A stretch of 64,000 bases of DNA from Ramlibacter tataouinensis (GCF_001580455.1 NZ_CP010951.1:3373001-3437000); one strand, 5' to 3'. Shown: positions 17,607-27,778, numbered from the stretch's first letter. Notes: generated by a model not told the origin, from the letters alone. Numbers and translations: made by a program.

Positions 17607-19793
17607 ATGAGCGGCGTCCACACCATGCCTTTGCCCACGTTGGCACAAACCACTCCATCGCGCTCGGATCCCGCGACCCAGCGGAGCGTGACTGACTCCC
17701 GCGACCCCGACAGGCGTGCGGCCGAAACAGAAGCGCAGATGAGTGACGACGAGCGTTTTCAACTGCTGCACGGCAGGCTCGCGATTCCCTGGCCGGGGCT
17801 GCCATCGCCACCAGCGCACTGGAAGATTTCGTCCGGCCGCGTGCCCGGCATCCCGCGGCTGGACATCCCGGACCTTGCCGAAACGGACGCCAGCCTCGGC
17901 ATCATCAATCCGTTCGGCCTGCGCGAGGGCGACGTGGCCACCGCGCTCCCGGCCGGGCAGGCGCTGGCGGCGACCTTCAATGCCAAACTTGCGCACGACA
18001 GCGGCGTCATGCTTGGCGCCGAGGCCCGCGCCAAGGGTTTCAACGTTCTGCTCGGCGGTGGTCTCAACCTCGCGCGGGACTTCTATTGCGGGCGCAACTT
18101 CGAGTATCTGGGCGAGGACCCGCTGCTGGCCGGCGTGCTGGCCGGCGAGTCGGTGCGCGGCTCGCAGAGCCAGGGCGTCATCGCGACCGTCAAGCACTAC
18201 TCGCTGAACGTGCAGGAAACGCTGCGCGACACGCTGGACGCGCGCATCGACGAGACCGCGCACCGTGAATCGGACCTGCTGGCATTTCAGATTGCTATCG
18301 AGCGTGGGCAGCCAGGGGCCGTGATGGGCGCGTACAACCGGATCAACGGCGAGCACGCCAGCAGCAATGCGCACCTCTTGACTTCAGTTCTCAAGCAGGA
18401 CTGGGGTTACCCGGGGTGGGTGATGTCCGACTGGGGTGCGGTGCACAGCGTCGAGAGCTTCAACGCCGGGCTGGACCAGCAAAGCGGCGCGACGCTCGAC
18501 CGTCAAATCTGGTTTGACGGGCCGCTGCGCGAGGAGCTCGCGGCGGGCCGCGTGAGCCGCGCGCGACTGTCCGACGCCGTGCGTCGCATTCTGCGCTCGG
18601 TCTACGCCGCAGGTGCGGACCGGCCGCTCGAAGAGAGTGCCATCGACTACGTCGCGCATGCTCAGGTGGCGCGTGCGATCGCGGCTCAGGGCATGGTGCT
18701 GCTGAAGAACGACGGCGTGCTGCCGCTGTCCGACGCCGGCGCTGGACCGGTCTTGGTCGTGGGCGGCCAAGCGCACATTGGCGTGTTGGCAGGGTACGGC
18801 TCCAGCATGGTCACCCCCGTGTGCGGAGTTGCAGCCAGCATTCCCGTGGGTGCGCCGAGCGGCTTTGGCCAGCGCAGCCGGCAGGTCTACTTTGCTTCGT
18901 CGCCAATGGAGGCGCTGCGCAACGCGCTGCCGCACAGGCAGTTCAGCTATGACAGCGGCTACTTTCCGCAGACCACGGCCGCGCGAGCGGCGCACGCATC
19001 GCTGGTCATTGTGTTCGCCACCCAATGGCAAGGCGAAAGTATGGATGCGGACAGCCTGACGCTGCCGCAGGGGCAGGACGCGTTGATCGCGGCCATCGCG
19101 CAGGCCAACCCGAACACCCTCGTCGTGCTGCAAACCGGCAATCCGGTGCGAATGCCATGGCTGAAGCAGGTGCGCGCCGTGCTGCAGGCATGGTACCCGG
19201 GGCAAGAGGGCGGGGCAGCCATCGCCGACGTGCTCAGCGGCCGCGTCAACCCCTCGGGGCGGCTGCCGGTCACCTTTCCGCTGGCTGAATCGCAGGCACC
19301 GCGCGCGCGTGCCCCTGGCTTGGGTGCGCCCGACGGCAAGTCGCTCACCGTCAACTATTTCGAAGGCTCTGACGTCGGCTACCGCTGGTACGCAAAGCAC
19401 GGCTTGCGGCCGCTCTTTGCGTTCGGCCATGGCTTGTCGTACACGCACTTCAAACATCTCGGCCTGAAGCTGGCACTCGAGGGCAACACGCTGGTCGCCC
19501 GGTTCGAAGTCGAGAACATCGGTGAGCGCCTTGGCGCCGATGTGCCGCAGCTTTACCTCGTCGAAGCTGCAGGCCAACCCGTGCGACGCCTGGTCGGCTT
19601 CGAGCGAGTCGAGCTGCAGCCTGGTGAGCGCCGTGCTGTGCAAATGACAATCGACGTCCGTCTGCTCGCACGGTGGGAGGGCGAGGGTTGGTCGCAGCAT
19701 GCCGGCCGCTATCGCTTCGCCCTGGGCCGCTCGGCGCTGAAGATCGGGCGCCGCGTTGGCATCGTGCTGCCGCAGCGCACGCTCCCCCCATGA
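17607..19793 (+). CDS. Glycoside hydrolase family 3 beta-glucosidase
   Basis: 728 residues; the ATG at 17607 or the one at 17625 may be used. The GH3 (alpha/beta) barrel carries the nucleophile D275 in VMSDWGAVHS and the substrate motif KHYSLN. The second domain has the likely acid/base E477 (QGESMDADS). A C-terminal fibronectin-III-like domain follows (GYRWYAKHGLRPLFAFGHGLSY...). No clear signal peptide, so it is probably cytoplasmic or exported another way. It releases glucose from beta-glucosides. The divergent TetR gene and downstream MFS transporter suggest a glycoside-use locus. Confidence 0.93.
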   Translation: MSGVHTMPLPTLAQTTPSRSDPATQRSVTDSRDPDRRAAETEAQMSDDERFQLLHGRLAIPWPGLPSPPAHWKISSGRVPGIPRLDIPDLAETDASLGIINPFGLREGDVATALPAGQALAATFNAKLAHDSGVMLGAEARAKGFNVLLGGGLNLARDFYCGRNFEYLGEDPLLAGVLAGESVRGSQSQGVIATVKHYSLNVQETLRDTLDARIDETAHRESDLLAFQIAIERGQPGAVMGAYNRINGEHASSNAHLLTSVLKQDWGYPGWVMSDWGAVHSVESFNAGLDQQSGATLDRQIWFDGPLREELAAGRVSRARLSDAVRRILRSVYAAGADRPLEESAIDYVAHAQVARAIAAQGMVLLKNDGVLPLSDAGAGPVLVVGGQAHIGVLAGYGSSMVTPVCGVAASIPVGAPSGFGQRSRQVYFASSPMEALRNALPHRQFSYDSGYFPQTTAARAAHASLVIVFATQWQGESMDADSLTLPQGQDALIAAIAQANPNTLVVLQTGNPVRMPWLKQVRAVLQAWYPGQEGGAAIADVLSGRVNPSGRLPVTFPLAESQAPRARAPGLGAPDGKSLTVNYFEGSDVGYRWYAKHGLRPLFAFGHGLSYTHFKHLGLKLALEGNTLVARFEVENIGERLGADVPQLYLVEAAGQPVRRLVGFERVELQPGERRAVQMTIDVRLLARWEGEGWSQHAGRYRFALGRSALKIGRRVGIVLPQRTLPP

Positions 19794-19852
19794 TGGCCCC
19801 AGCCTGGATCAACCACACTTAGTTCAACCCATAGCATCTCTGCCTCAATCGC

Positions 19853-21175
19853 ATGACCCTCGCGACCTCGCCCACCGCCGACGTTTCGGTCCCCACCCAC
19901 GCGCTTGACGGCCTGTACCGCCGCATCGCATGGCGACTTCTTCCGCTGCTGTTTCTGTGCTACGTCGTCAACTTGATCGACCGCGGCAACGTCGGCTTTG
20001 CCCAACTCCAGATGAAAGACGCGCTGGGTTTCAGCGACGCCGTCTATGGTCTGGGCGCAGGAATCTTGTTTGTTGGTTACTTGCTGTTCGAGCTGCCGAG
20101 CAACATACTGCTCAAGCGCTGGGGCGCCCGTGCGACCTTGCTGCGCATCATGGTCCTGTGGGGCTTGGTTTCCGTGGCCACGATGTTCGTGCGCACGCCC
20201 GAGCAGTTCTACGTGGTGCGCTTCATGCTGGGCGTGTTCGAGGCGGGCTTCTTTCCCGGCGTCGTCTACTACCTGACCTTCTGGTTTCCGCAGCAGCGTC
20301 GCGCACGCGTCGTCGCGCTGTTCATGATGGGTGCAGTGGCCAGCGGGCTCGTCAGCAACCCGCTGTCGGGCTGGATCCTGTCGGCGATGGACGGCCTGGG
20401 TGGGTGGGGCGGCTGGCAATGGATGTTCCTCGTCGAAGGGCTGCCGGCAGTGCTGCTGGGGTTCCTCGTGTACTTCACGCTTCCCAACACGCCGGCCGAT
20501 GCACAGTGGCTGAATGCTGACGACCGGCACCTGCTGAATGCTGACCTGCGCGCGCAGACGCAGGCCGAAGCCGCGCCAACCGGGCAGGTGCTTCGGCGCA
20601 TGATTGCCAGCCCCGTCGTGTGGCTGCTATGCCTGGTCGGTTTCTGCATCACCTTCAGTGCCTACTTCATTGGCTTCTGGACGCCGACCCTGATCCGCGG
20701 CCTCGGCGTGACCGACTTGCGCTTGGTCGGTTTGTACGCAGCTGTGCCCAGCGTCTTCGGCGCCGCGGCCATGTACTTGTGGGGGCGCCGCTCGGACACC
20801 AAAAACGAGCGTCAGTGGCACTGCATGTCAGCCATCTTGGTCGGCGCCGTGGGACTGCTCGCCATCATCTGGACGTCTCCGCGACTGGAATGGACGATGG
20901 CGGCATTGACGATCGCTGGTGCGGGCCTCATTGCGGCACTGCCCGTGTACTGGGCGCTAGTGACGAGCCGCCTGGAACCCATGGCGGCGGCTGTTGGCAT
21001 CGCGTTCATCAACAGCATGGCCAATCTGTCTGGCGCGATCAGCCCGGCGCTTACCGGCGCCATCAAGGCGCGCACTGGAAGCTTCGACGGCGGCATCGTG
21101 ATCTGCGTGGCGCTGTTGGTGCTTGGTGCTCTGGTGGTCGGGTTGATGGCGAAGCCAGCGGCGAGCAAGACCTAA
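19853..21175 (+). CDS. MFS transporter, anion:cation symporter type
   Basis: 440 residues, twelve membrane segments. The ACS-family signature is in the first helices: LCYVVNLIDRGNVGFAQL, then GLGAGILFVGYLLFELPSNILLKR and RFMLGVFEAGFFPGVVYYLTFW. These proteins take up organic anions such as sugar acids, aromatic acids or glucosides by proton symport. It starts 59 nt after the GH3 stop in the same direction, so it is probably co-transcribed and imports a substrate related to the glucosidase. A lone CACTTA half-site lies at 19816. Confidence 0.92.
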   Translation: MTLATSPTADVSVPTHALDGLYRRIAWRLLPLLFLCYVVNLIDRGNVGFAQLQMKDALGFSDAVYGLGAGILFVGYLLFELPSNILLKRWGARATLLRIMVLWGLVSVATMFVRTPEQFYVVRFMLGVFEAGFFPGVVYYLTFWFPQQRRARVVALFMMGAVASGLVSNPLSGWILSAMDGLGGWGGWQWMFLVEGLPAVLLGFLVYFTLPNTPADAQWLNADDRHLLNADLRAQTQAEAAPTGQVLRRMIASPVVWLLCLVGFCITFSAYFIGFWTPTLIRGLGVTDLRLVGLYAAVPSVFGAAAMYLWGRRSDTKNERQWHCMSAILVGAVGLLAIIWTSPRLEWTMAALTIAGAGLIAALPVYWALVTSRLEPMAAAVGIAFINSMANLSGAISPALTGAIKARTGSFDGGIVICVALLVLGALVVGLMAKPAASKT

Positions 21176-21269
21176 ACCCGGCCCGCATCCCCATCTCATC
21201 GGTGCTTGTTGGTCGTGGCAGTGGTGGATAGACACTCTGTGATGCTATGCATCCGAGGGGAACCAGCAC

Positions 21270-22472
21270 ATGAACGCACTGCGATGGATCCGTCGAGTAG
21301 CGGGTACTGTCATTGTCCTGGGCTGTCTGTCACTCATGTCTTGGATTGCAGCCCGTCCCACCAAGCCCGATGCGTTCTATGACACGCCGGATGCCTTGCC
21401 GACACAGCCCGGTGTCCTTCTCCGGCAAGAAAAATTCACCCGCGGGGTGCCTGCTGGTGCGCAGGGGTGGCGCATTCTCTACACCACGACACAAGCAAGC
21501 GGAATGCCTACCATTGCGGGCGCACTTGTCATTGCGCCGCATGGTAGATCCGCCACCGCGCATCCCGTTATCGCCTGGGCGCACGGAACCACCGGCGTGG
21601 AGGCGGGTTGCGCGCCTTCCTTGCTCGAGAAGCCCTTTGCCAATATGCCCGCACTCGAACAAGCCATTGCGAGTGGATGGGCCGTTGTTGCCACGGACTA
21701 CCCTAGCGGACCAAGCCCTTACCTGATAGGCGAAGGGCAAGCGCGCGCGGCGCTCGATGCAGTTCGCGCCTCGAGGAGCATGCCAAGTTTGGCGATGTCA
21801 CGGCAGGTCATGGTCTGGGGCCACTCGCAGGGCGGCAACGCGGCCTTGTGGACAGGAATGATCGCGCCTGACTACGCGCCCGATGTTCACCTTGCCGGCG
21901 TGGCGGCATTCGCGCCTGCAAGTGACCTGCCAGCGTTGATCGACAATGCGCAACACTCGCCCGTTGGACGCATCCTGTCATCCTTCGTGCTGCGCGCCTA
22001 CAGCGAAGCCTATCCCGACGTGGTCTTTAGCGCCTATACAGATGGCTGGGTTGGGCTGCTCTCACGCGATATGGCGGGCCGCTGCCTCTCGGGCGCGCGA
22101 GCCCTGTTGTCCGTCGCCGAGGCATTGATCATTGGACGCAGCATCTTTCGTGTTCCACCGACCTCGGGGCCACTGGGCGTCAGGCTCGCAGAAAACACAC
22201 CGAACAGAAACATCTCCACTCCCTTGCTGATTGCTCAGGGCCAGAACGACGATCTCGTGCTGCCCAACGCGCAGCACCGGTTCGTGGCGCGACGATGTGC
22301 AGCCGGGCAAATGCTGGACTACCGACGCTATGAAGGTCGCGATCACCTGACGCTGGTCGCGCCAGATTCTCCGTTGGTTGCAGACCTCGTGCAATGGACG
22401 CGGGAGCGGTTCGCGGGCGCCGGGCAGAGCGGATGCCGGCAGATTGAGATTGCCGGACCTATCCCACGGTGA
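21270..22472 (+). CDS. Secretory lipase/acyl hydrolase
   Basis: 400 residues. Hydrophobic N-terminus (VAGTVIVLGCLSLMSWIAARP) acts as signal or anchor. The fold matches the secretory-lipase (LIP) family: WAHGTTGVEAGCAPS near the oxyanion hole, nucleophile VWGHSQGGNAAL, acid in GQNDDLVLP, and His in GRDHLTLV. Substrate is likely a lipid ester or other acyl ester outside the cytoplasm. Single gene; convergent with the VOC gene downstream. Confidence 0.87.
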   Translation: MNALRWIRRVAGTVIVLGCLSLMSWIAARPTKPDAFYDTPDALPTQPGVLLRQEKFTRGVPAGAQGWRILYTTTQASGMPTIAGALVIAPHGRSATAHPVIAWAHGTTGVEAGCAPSLLEKPFANMPALEQAIASGWAVVATDYPSGPSPYLIGEGQARAALDAVRASRSMPSLAMSRQVMVWGHSQGGNAALWTGMIAPDYAPDVHLAGVAAFAPASDLPALIDNAQHSPVGRILSSFVLRAYSEAYPDVVFSAYTDGWVGLLSRDMAGRCLSGARALLSVAEALIIGRSIFRVPPTSGPLGVRLAENTPNRNISTPLLIAQGQNDDLVLPNAQHRFVARRCAAGQMLDYRRYEGRDHLTLVAPDSPLVADLVQWTRERFAGAGQSGCRQIEIAGPIPR

Positions 22473-22535
22473 GCACATTTCGACTCCAGTGTCCTCGTGC
22501 CGATGGCGCTGGCTCGCTTGGCAACCTGGCGATGA

Positions 22536-22554
22536 GCGAGATGGCCAATCTCGC
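22536..22554. terminator. Hairpin between convergent genes
   Basis: GCGAGAT-ggcca-ATCTCGC, a perfect 7-bp stem between the lipase and the VOC gene, which converge here. No T run, so only a candidate bidirectional terminator. Confidence 0.35.
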
Positions 22555-22628
22555 CGGGACCGCTGAACCGCGCTGCCGGACTGTGCGGTCATGATGAGTT
22601 CGAGGCGTGGCGTTCTCCCGCCTCCCGG

Positions 22629-23078
22629 TTAGCCGAACTTGATGGGTTCGCCATTGACGGCCCAGCTCACGCCGAAGCGATCGGTGAGCATCCCGAACGT
22701 TTTGGCCCAGAACGCGGGCGCCAGCGGCATCGTGACCTGACCGCCCTGCGACAGCGCATCGAAGACGCTGTGTGCTTGGGCTATGGTGTCGTACTCGAGG
22801 GCGAGCATCACGCCCTTCACGCCCTCGTACGGCATACCTGGCGGCATGTCGCCTGCGAACAGCTTGGCGCCGCCGGGAAGCGCCAAACAGGCATGCATGA
22901 TGCTGTCGCCGCTGGGCGGCGGGCCGTCGCTGCAACCGCTGTCACCTGCGGCCGATCTGGGCATCTCGGAGTAACTCATCATCGTCTCGATCTTGGCGCC
23001 AAGCGCCTTCCCATAGAAGGCGAAGGCGTCGCGGGTGTTGCCGTCAAAGCTCAAATAGGGGGTCAGGGTATTGGGCAT
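22629..23078 (-). CDS. VOC-superfamily protein (PhnB/DUF-type glyoxalase fold)
   Basis: 149 residues: TPYLSFDGNTRDAFAFYGKALGAKI at the N-terminus, a loop GLY/PRO-rich with MHACLALPGGAKLFAGDMPPG, and a C-terminal FWAKTFGMLTDRFGVSWAVNGEP. These are the PhnB-like VOC hallmarks. Biochemical role of these proteins is mostly unknown; some bind antibiotics or small molecules. Cytoplasmic single gene. Confidence 0.87.
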   Translation of the reverse strand: MPNTLTPYLSFDGNTRDAFAFYGKALGAKIETMMSYSEMPRSAAGDSGCSDGPPPSGDSIMHACLALPGGAKLFAGDMPPGMPYEGVKGVMLALEYDTIAQAHSVFDALSQGGQVTMPLAPAFWAKTFGMLTDRFGVSWAVNGEPIKFG

Positions 23079-23271
23079 GGTGTGCTTCCGGGGTGAAGGT
23101 GAAAGGGTTCGATGTGCTCAGGATTCGAACGAGAGTCTCATTGCGCGGAGGCGCCATTGCGTGACGGTTTCGCCGCGCTGCCACTTCGATTTCGATTGCA
23201 ATACGTCCGTTCGAGGTCATGCAGCAGCGCGACGGCACTGGGACCGCCTGCCTTAGGCTCGCTTAACGTGG

Positions 23272-24417
23272 CTAGGCTGGCAGGCCGGCCCGCCGCAGCC
23301 CTTCGTAGAACCGCGTCCGCTGCTGCCAGAAGACCGGGTTGCGCGAGCGCTCAGTCGCTTTCAGGGACGCGCATGAGTGAGCGCCCGAAAGCCTGCCGAA
23401 AGCCTCAAGGTGCTGTCGTGCAAGCTCTTCGCGGCCCTGAAGCGCCTCGATCACGGCCAGCCACTGGTGGGCGAGCCCGGCCGCAGGGTTGAGTTCGAGC
23501 GCCGCGCGGAAATGCGTACTCGAGTCCTGCTCGCGCCCGACGTGGAAGTCGACCATGCCGCGCACGAACTGCGCCTGGGCTTCCAGCTTCGGAGACCGGG
23601 AGCATGCCAAGGCTTGCGCAATGTGCGGTCGGGCCGAATGCGCGTTGCCGAGCTCGAGCTGGATGATGGCCATCCGCAAGTGGGCGTGCGCAAGCCGCGG
23701 CTCGAGTTCGACCGCGCGGCGAAAGCCCGCCCAGGCCTCGAAATGGAATCCCTCAAGCATCGCCACATGGGCGCGTGCATGGTGGGCCAGTGCGTTGCGT
23801 GGCGAGAGCCGCAGGGCTTCCTTCGACGCCTCGCGGGCAATGCCGACTTGCCACTGCGGCGAAGCTGACCAGCGGTTCAGCACGTCGATCACGTGACTGA
23901 GCGCGATGCCGTTCAGTGCTTCCACGCGCCGACGCCCCAACATGTACTCGGACTCAAAACGGCGGCGGGCGTCGGCCACGGCCTCCACGCCGGCCAGGCT
24001 GCGCAGTGCTTCCCAGGCCTGATCGAGGGAATCAACGGCCATGGCCGCGGGAGCCGACGTGGTGTGCACGGGCCAGCAGGGCAGTTCGGCCAAATCTGCG
24101 CTCAAGCGAAGGCCGCGCCGCGGCACGGTTTGCAACAGTTGTCGCCCGCCATCGTCGAGCGCGCGGCGCACTTCGACCACGCACTGATTGATGGAATCGT
24201 CGACAACCACGACGCTCGGCCACAAGACATGCATCAGTTCCTCTCGCGCAACCAACTGGCCTGGCCGGCGTGCGAGATAGCACAGAAGCTCCCAACTCTT
24301 CGGTCGCAGGTGGATTTCCCGCCCGCGGTGCAGCAGCGTGGCGCGTGACTCGTCGAGGACGAAGTCACCGAAAGCCACACGACGCGGCGTGCCGGAACCG
24401 GCCTGGGACCTAGCCAT
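23272..24417 (-). CDS. Winged-helix (CadC-like) regulator with TPR-like repeats
   Basis: 381 residues from the ATG at 24417; an ATG 18 nt earlier is also possible. Residues ~15-105 form an OmpR/PhoB-type winged helix (LRPKSWELLCYLARRPGQLVAREELMHVLWP...VEVRRALDD). It lacks a receiver domain and has no membrane segment. The rest is helical with TPR-like repeats (ALRLSPRNALAHHARAHVAML, AVELEPRLAHAHLRMAIIQ, ALELNPAAGLAHQWLAVIE). Divergent from the MetX-like hydrolase by 90 bp, which it may regulate. Confidence 0.87.
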   Translation of the reverse strand: MARSQAGSGTPRRVAFGDFVLDESRATLLHRGREIHLRPKSWELLCYLARRPGQLVAREELMHVLWPSVVVVDDSINQCVVEVRRALDDGGRQLLQTVPRRGLRLSADLAELPCWPVHTTSAPAAMAVDSLDQAWEALRSLAGVEAVADARRRFESEYMLGRRRVEALNGIALSHVIDVLNRWSASPQWQVGIAREASKEALRLSPRNALAHHARAHVAMLEGFHFEAWAGFRRAVELEPRLAHAHLRMAIIQLELGNAHSARPHIAQALACSRSPKLEAQAQFVRGMVDFHVGREQDSSTHFRAALELNPAAGLAHQWLAVIEALQGREELARQHLEAFGRLSGAHSCASLKATERSRNPVFWQQRTRFYEGLRRAGLPA

Positions 24418-24507
24418 GACGCCAAAGTTTCGCATCTTTTTCGTACAGCAGGAAACCGCTTCGTGACATGCTTCCCAAGGTCGAAGCGCTAGCGAAAGGA
24501 GATGAGC

Positions 24508-25581
24508 ATGGCAAGGATCAGGAGGAAGGTGGCCCGTGCATTCGCCTTTGCATTCGTGCTGGTGTCAATTGCGTCCCCTGCATGGAGCCAGCATGAGGCC
24601 GTGCATCGCATCGCGAGTTTTCAGTTTGAAAGCGGCGCAACGCTCGACGACATGAAGGTCGGCTACGTGACATACGGACAGCGCACTGCCAACGATGAGA
24701 ACGTGATTGTGCTGCTTCCGCCCACCAGCGGCTTGAAGAACTGGGCTGCTGCCCACATTGGCAAGGGCAAGCTGTTCGACCCGGAGAAGTACTTCATCGT
24801 CTCGATTGATGCGATCGGCGGCGGCACCTCGAGCCAGCCGCGTGACGGACTCGGCGCACGATTCCCGCAATACAACATCCGCGACATGGTGCGCGCGCAG
24901 CACGAGTTGCTGACAAAGGCTCTGGGGATCCAGCGCGCACTGGCGATCTGCGGGGCGTCGTCGGGTGCCTACCAGGCACTCGAGTGGGGAGTGCAGTATC
25001 CCGACTTCGCACGAAGTCTGCTGCTGTGGGCCGGTGCGGCCCGGGCCGACATGCAGGTCAAGTCCATCGTCGACGGAATCGTGGCGACCCTGACTCTTGA
25101 CCCGGCGTTCGCGTCGGGCCAAGCGGTGCCGGCAGGCGGCGATGCCGTGCGGCGTGCATCGACAGTGTATTTTCCATGGCTCGCATCGGAGGCGGGGCTG
25201 AACACCTTTGCATCGGACGAAGAGCTGGTGAAAGCCGAGGCTGGGTTCGCAGACAACTGGGCGCGCAACTGGGATGCGATCGGGCTGGCTTGGCGCTACC
25301 GCTCGTCTCGCCTGCACAACGTAGGCGAGGGCCAGGGCGGCAAGGTGGCGGATGCGCTGCAGCGTGTTACAGCCGCCGTGTTCATCCTGGCCGTCTCGAC
25401 CGACCGCACCCATTCGCTCGCGCTCAACGAGGAAATGCGGCAAGGCCTGCGCAACGCGAAGGTCACTTGGTCCGTGCTGGACAGCCCGCGCGGCCACCTC
25501 GCGGTATTCCGCGGCCCGGGAACAGCCGAGTTCGAATCGGTGCAGGGCCGAACCCGCGAATTCCTGGATTCACTGCGCTAG
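24508..25581 (+). CDS. Exported MetX-like alpha/beta hydrolase
   Basis: 357 residues. The ATG at 24508 is chosen because AAAGGAG lies six bases upstream; an ATG at 24502 abuts that site. Signal peptide ending SPAWSQ. The body matches the homoserine-acetyltransferase-like fold: SGLKNWAA, a nucleophile elbow with CGASSGAYQALEWG, then DRTHSLA and RGHLAVF for Asp and His. Export makes a biosynthetic acyltransferase role unlikely; probably a periplasmic hydrolase. Divergent from the winged-helix regulator. Confidence 0.85.
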   Translation: MARIRRKVARAFAFAFVLVSIASPAWSQHEAVHRIASFQFESGATLDDMKVGYVTYGQRTANDENVIVLLPPTSGLKNWAAAHIGKGKLFDPEKYFIVSIDAIGGGTSSQPRDGLGARFPQYNIRDMVRAQHELLTKALGIQRALAICGASSGAYQALEWGVQYPDFARSLLLWAGAARADMQVKSIVDGIVATLTLDPAFASGQAVPAGGDAVRRASTVYFPWLASEAGLNTFASDEELVKAEAGFADNWARNWDAIGLAWRYRSSRLHNVGEGQGGKVADALQRVTAAVFILAVSTDRTHSLALNEEMRQGLRNAKVTWSVLDSPRGHLAVFRGPGTAEFESVQGRTREFLDSLR

Positions 25582-25786
25582 CGGCACAAGACCGATGGCT
25601 AGCCCGGCTGTGCAGCGCGCCCGACCACGGCGTGTCGTAGGAAGCAGCTCGACGATGCTAGTGGTGTGTCGGCGACCGAATGCCGGACAGTTTGCGGGAA
25701 CGTTTCAAAGCGTTTGCTGATGCGGAGCAAAGCGGCGGACGGTATTCGCCTCTATACCCAAAACTCCACTTCATTCCTCACACCAC

Positions 25787-26530
25787 ATGTCCAGTTTGAA
25801 TCGCCTCGCCGGCTTTGCCATGGCTGCACTCAGCCTCGGATCCTCGGCGGAGACTACGCCCCAGGTGCTGCTGTCCCTGGATCCGCCGCAGGCCGTGTTT
25901 GCGCGCACCCCTGTCGGTCAGACGGCACGCATCACGCAGACGTTGACGAACTTCGGCAAGGTGGCGGCTCCTAAGGTCTGGGTCGAGTTCGCGGCGTCAG
26001 GCAAGAACACCTGCCAAGGCAAGCCCCTGGCCGCCGGCGCCAGCTGCACGTTCGAGACCGTGTATTCGCCGACCGATGCCGGCACCCTCAGCACGGTGCG
26101 GCGCATCCTTTCCGACTCTGACCACCCTGCGAGCGGCGTGGTGCTCGTGTCCGGCATCCATGGAACATCCTCCGACGCCCCGACGGAGGTCAGCCTTACC
26201 CCCAGCCTGGTCGAGTTCGGCGATCCCGTGATGGCCACCACGCGATGGGAAACACTGAAGCTGTCGAACAATGGCAAAGCGGCGTTGGAATTGGTCAAGG
26301 TTTGGCCCGGATATGGCGGCTTCACCGTCGACTCGAAAGCCTGTCCCTCCACGCTGGCAGCCGGCCAAAGCTGCGAGATCAAGGTCAAGTACACGGCCGA
26401 GCACCCCGAGGACGGCTTCGAAGGCCTCTCCGTCACCTTCGGTACCGGCCACATCGTGATGGCCAGCCTGTACCGCAGCAGCCAACGATTCGTCGAACAA
26501 CGCAGAGCCCGCCCAAGCCCAGGGCGATAA
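25787..26530 (+). CDS. Exported protein with two Ig-like (choice-of-anchor/ASH-type) domains
   Basis: 247 residues. Weak signal sequence (LAGFAMAALSLGSSAE). Two ~105-residue beta-sandwich repeats each end in the same pattern: CQGKPLAAGASCTFETVYSPTDAG and CPSTLAAGQSCEIKVKYTAEHPEDG, i.e. C...LAAGxSCxxxVxYxP with a paired disulfide. Domains of this kind are found in surface or periplasmic binding proteins. No enzymatic motif. Single gene, role unknown. Confidence 0.75.
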   Translation: MSSLNRLAGFAMAALSLGSSAETTPQVLLSLDPPQAVFARTPVGQTARITQTLTNFGKVAAPKVWVEFAASGKNTCQGKPLAAGASCTFETVYSPTDAGTLSTVRRILSDSDHPASGVVLVSGIHGTSSDAPTEVSLTPSLVEFGDPVMATTRWETLKLSNNGKAALELVKVWPGYGGFTVDSKACPSTLAAGQSCEIKVKYTAEHPEDGFEGLSVTFGTGHIVMASLYRSSQRFVEQRRARPSPGR

Positions 26531-26676
26531 CTTGCGTTGTGATCAGGCCCAGGGTTGTATCTGCGCGGCGCTTCCACGATGCCGTGGAGAAGCGGCCCCG
26601 CCGTCCTCTGCGGCCTAGCGGTCACGTAATGTGGGTGGCGTGACCATGGCTGCTTTGGGTTGATCGTGGGAGTGGA

Positions 26677-27762
26677 TCAGCCCCCGAGTCGCGGGTGTTC
26701 CAGGAAGAACCGCAGCATCTCTTGCGTCGCGTCCGGCCCGGTGGGGTCGGTGTACGTACCGTTCCGGCTGCCGCCCGACCACGCATGGCCGCTGCCGTGC
26801 ACCACCCAATGTTCCGCCAGCACCTCGCCCGCGACCGAGCGGTGCAGATGCCGCGTGAAGCTGCGCCCGCCCGCGGCCTCGTGCCGACGCGCCTCTGGCT
26901 CGGCATCGACGCCACCGGCGCTTGCCCTGACCACGTCGCGTCCGTTGTCGGGGTGCACGGTGGCGTCGGCGTCGCCGTGGAAGACGATCGTCGGCAGGCC
27001 CGGCGCGCTGGAGGCAGTGGTGACACCGCCGGAGCGCATGGCTGCCAGCGCAGAGGGCAGGTCTTTTGCGGCGCCGCAGGCTAGGCCTGAGTGGACACCC
27101 ACGGCGGCGTAGAGGTCCGGGTAAGCAGTGCCGAGGATGGTCGCCATCGCGCCACCCGCCGACAGCCCGGCAACGTACACGCGCGCGGGGTCGATGTCGT
27201 GGCGCGCCATCACATGTCGCGTCATGGCGGCAAGCAGCGACGCTTCGCCCCGGCCGCGCTGCTGGTGGCTGTGCTTGAACCAGTTCCAGCAGCGCTGGGG
27301 GTTGGCCTGCCGCGACTGCGCCGGATAAAGCACGAAGCAGCCCTGTGCGCGGGCGGCCTGGTTCATGCGCGTGCCAGCGGCGAAATCATCGGGGTCCTGG
27401 GTGCATCCGTGCAGCATCACCACCAGCGGCAGCGGCCGCTCGCCGGCTTGCGGCGGCACATAGAGCTTGTAGTCGCGCTCCGTGCGGCCGTCGCCACAGC
27501 GCCCGGAAATGAACACGCCCTCGGCCACGCTCGGCGTGGAGCCTGGGTCGTCCTGGTGCTTGGGCTCGGCTGCAGGTACTTTGATCTCGCGCGCTTCAAC
27601 GTCCAGGACGATATCGCCAGGTACGGTCGGCCTGCTCGCCGGAACGGGCATGGCGCTGGAGCCGTTCAGAGCCGCCTGGATGGCAGCGGTCGCGGCCGCC
27701 AGGTCGCCTGCGCGCACAAGGCGCGTGGCGTCCTGCATCAACTGTTGAAAGTTCGGTTGCAT
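26677..27762 (-). CDS. PHB-depolymerase-family esterase
   Basis: 361 residues. After an N-terminal helical segment (residues 1-35) and a linker, the esterase core has MLHGCTQDPDDFAAGTRMNQ, nucleophile elbow VAGLSAGGAMA, acid in HGDADATVHPDNG, and His in HGSGHAWSGG: the LpqC/PHB-depolymerase (feruloyl-esterase-like) family. No signal peptide, so perhaps intracellular polyhydroxyalkanoate or ester turnover. The RHH regulator gene is directly upstream on the same strand, 16 nt away. Confidence 0.9.
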   Translation of the reverse strand: MQPNFQQLMQDATRLVRAGDLAAATAAIQAALNGSSAMPVPASRPTVPGDIVLDVEAREIKVPAAEPKHQDDPGSTPSVAEGVFISGRCGDGRTERDYKLYVPPQAGERPLPLVVMLHGCTQDPDDFAAGTRMNQAARAQGCFVLYPAQSRQANPQRCWNWFKHSHQQRGRGEASLLAAMTRHVMARHDIDPARVYVAGLSAGGAMATILGTAYPDLYAAVGVHSGLACGAAKDLPSALAAMRSGGVTTASSAPGLPTIVFHGDADATVHPDNGRDVVRASAGGVDAEPEARRHEAAGGRSFTRHLHRSVAGEVLAEHWVVHGSGHAWSGGSRNGTYTDPTGPDATQEMLRFFLEHPRLGG

Positions 27763-27778
27763 GGTTTCCTGGTAAGCG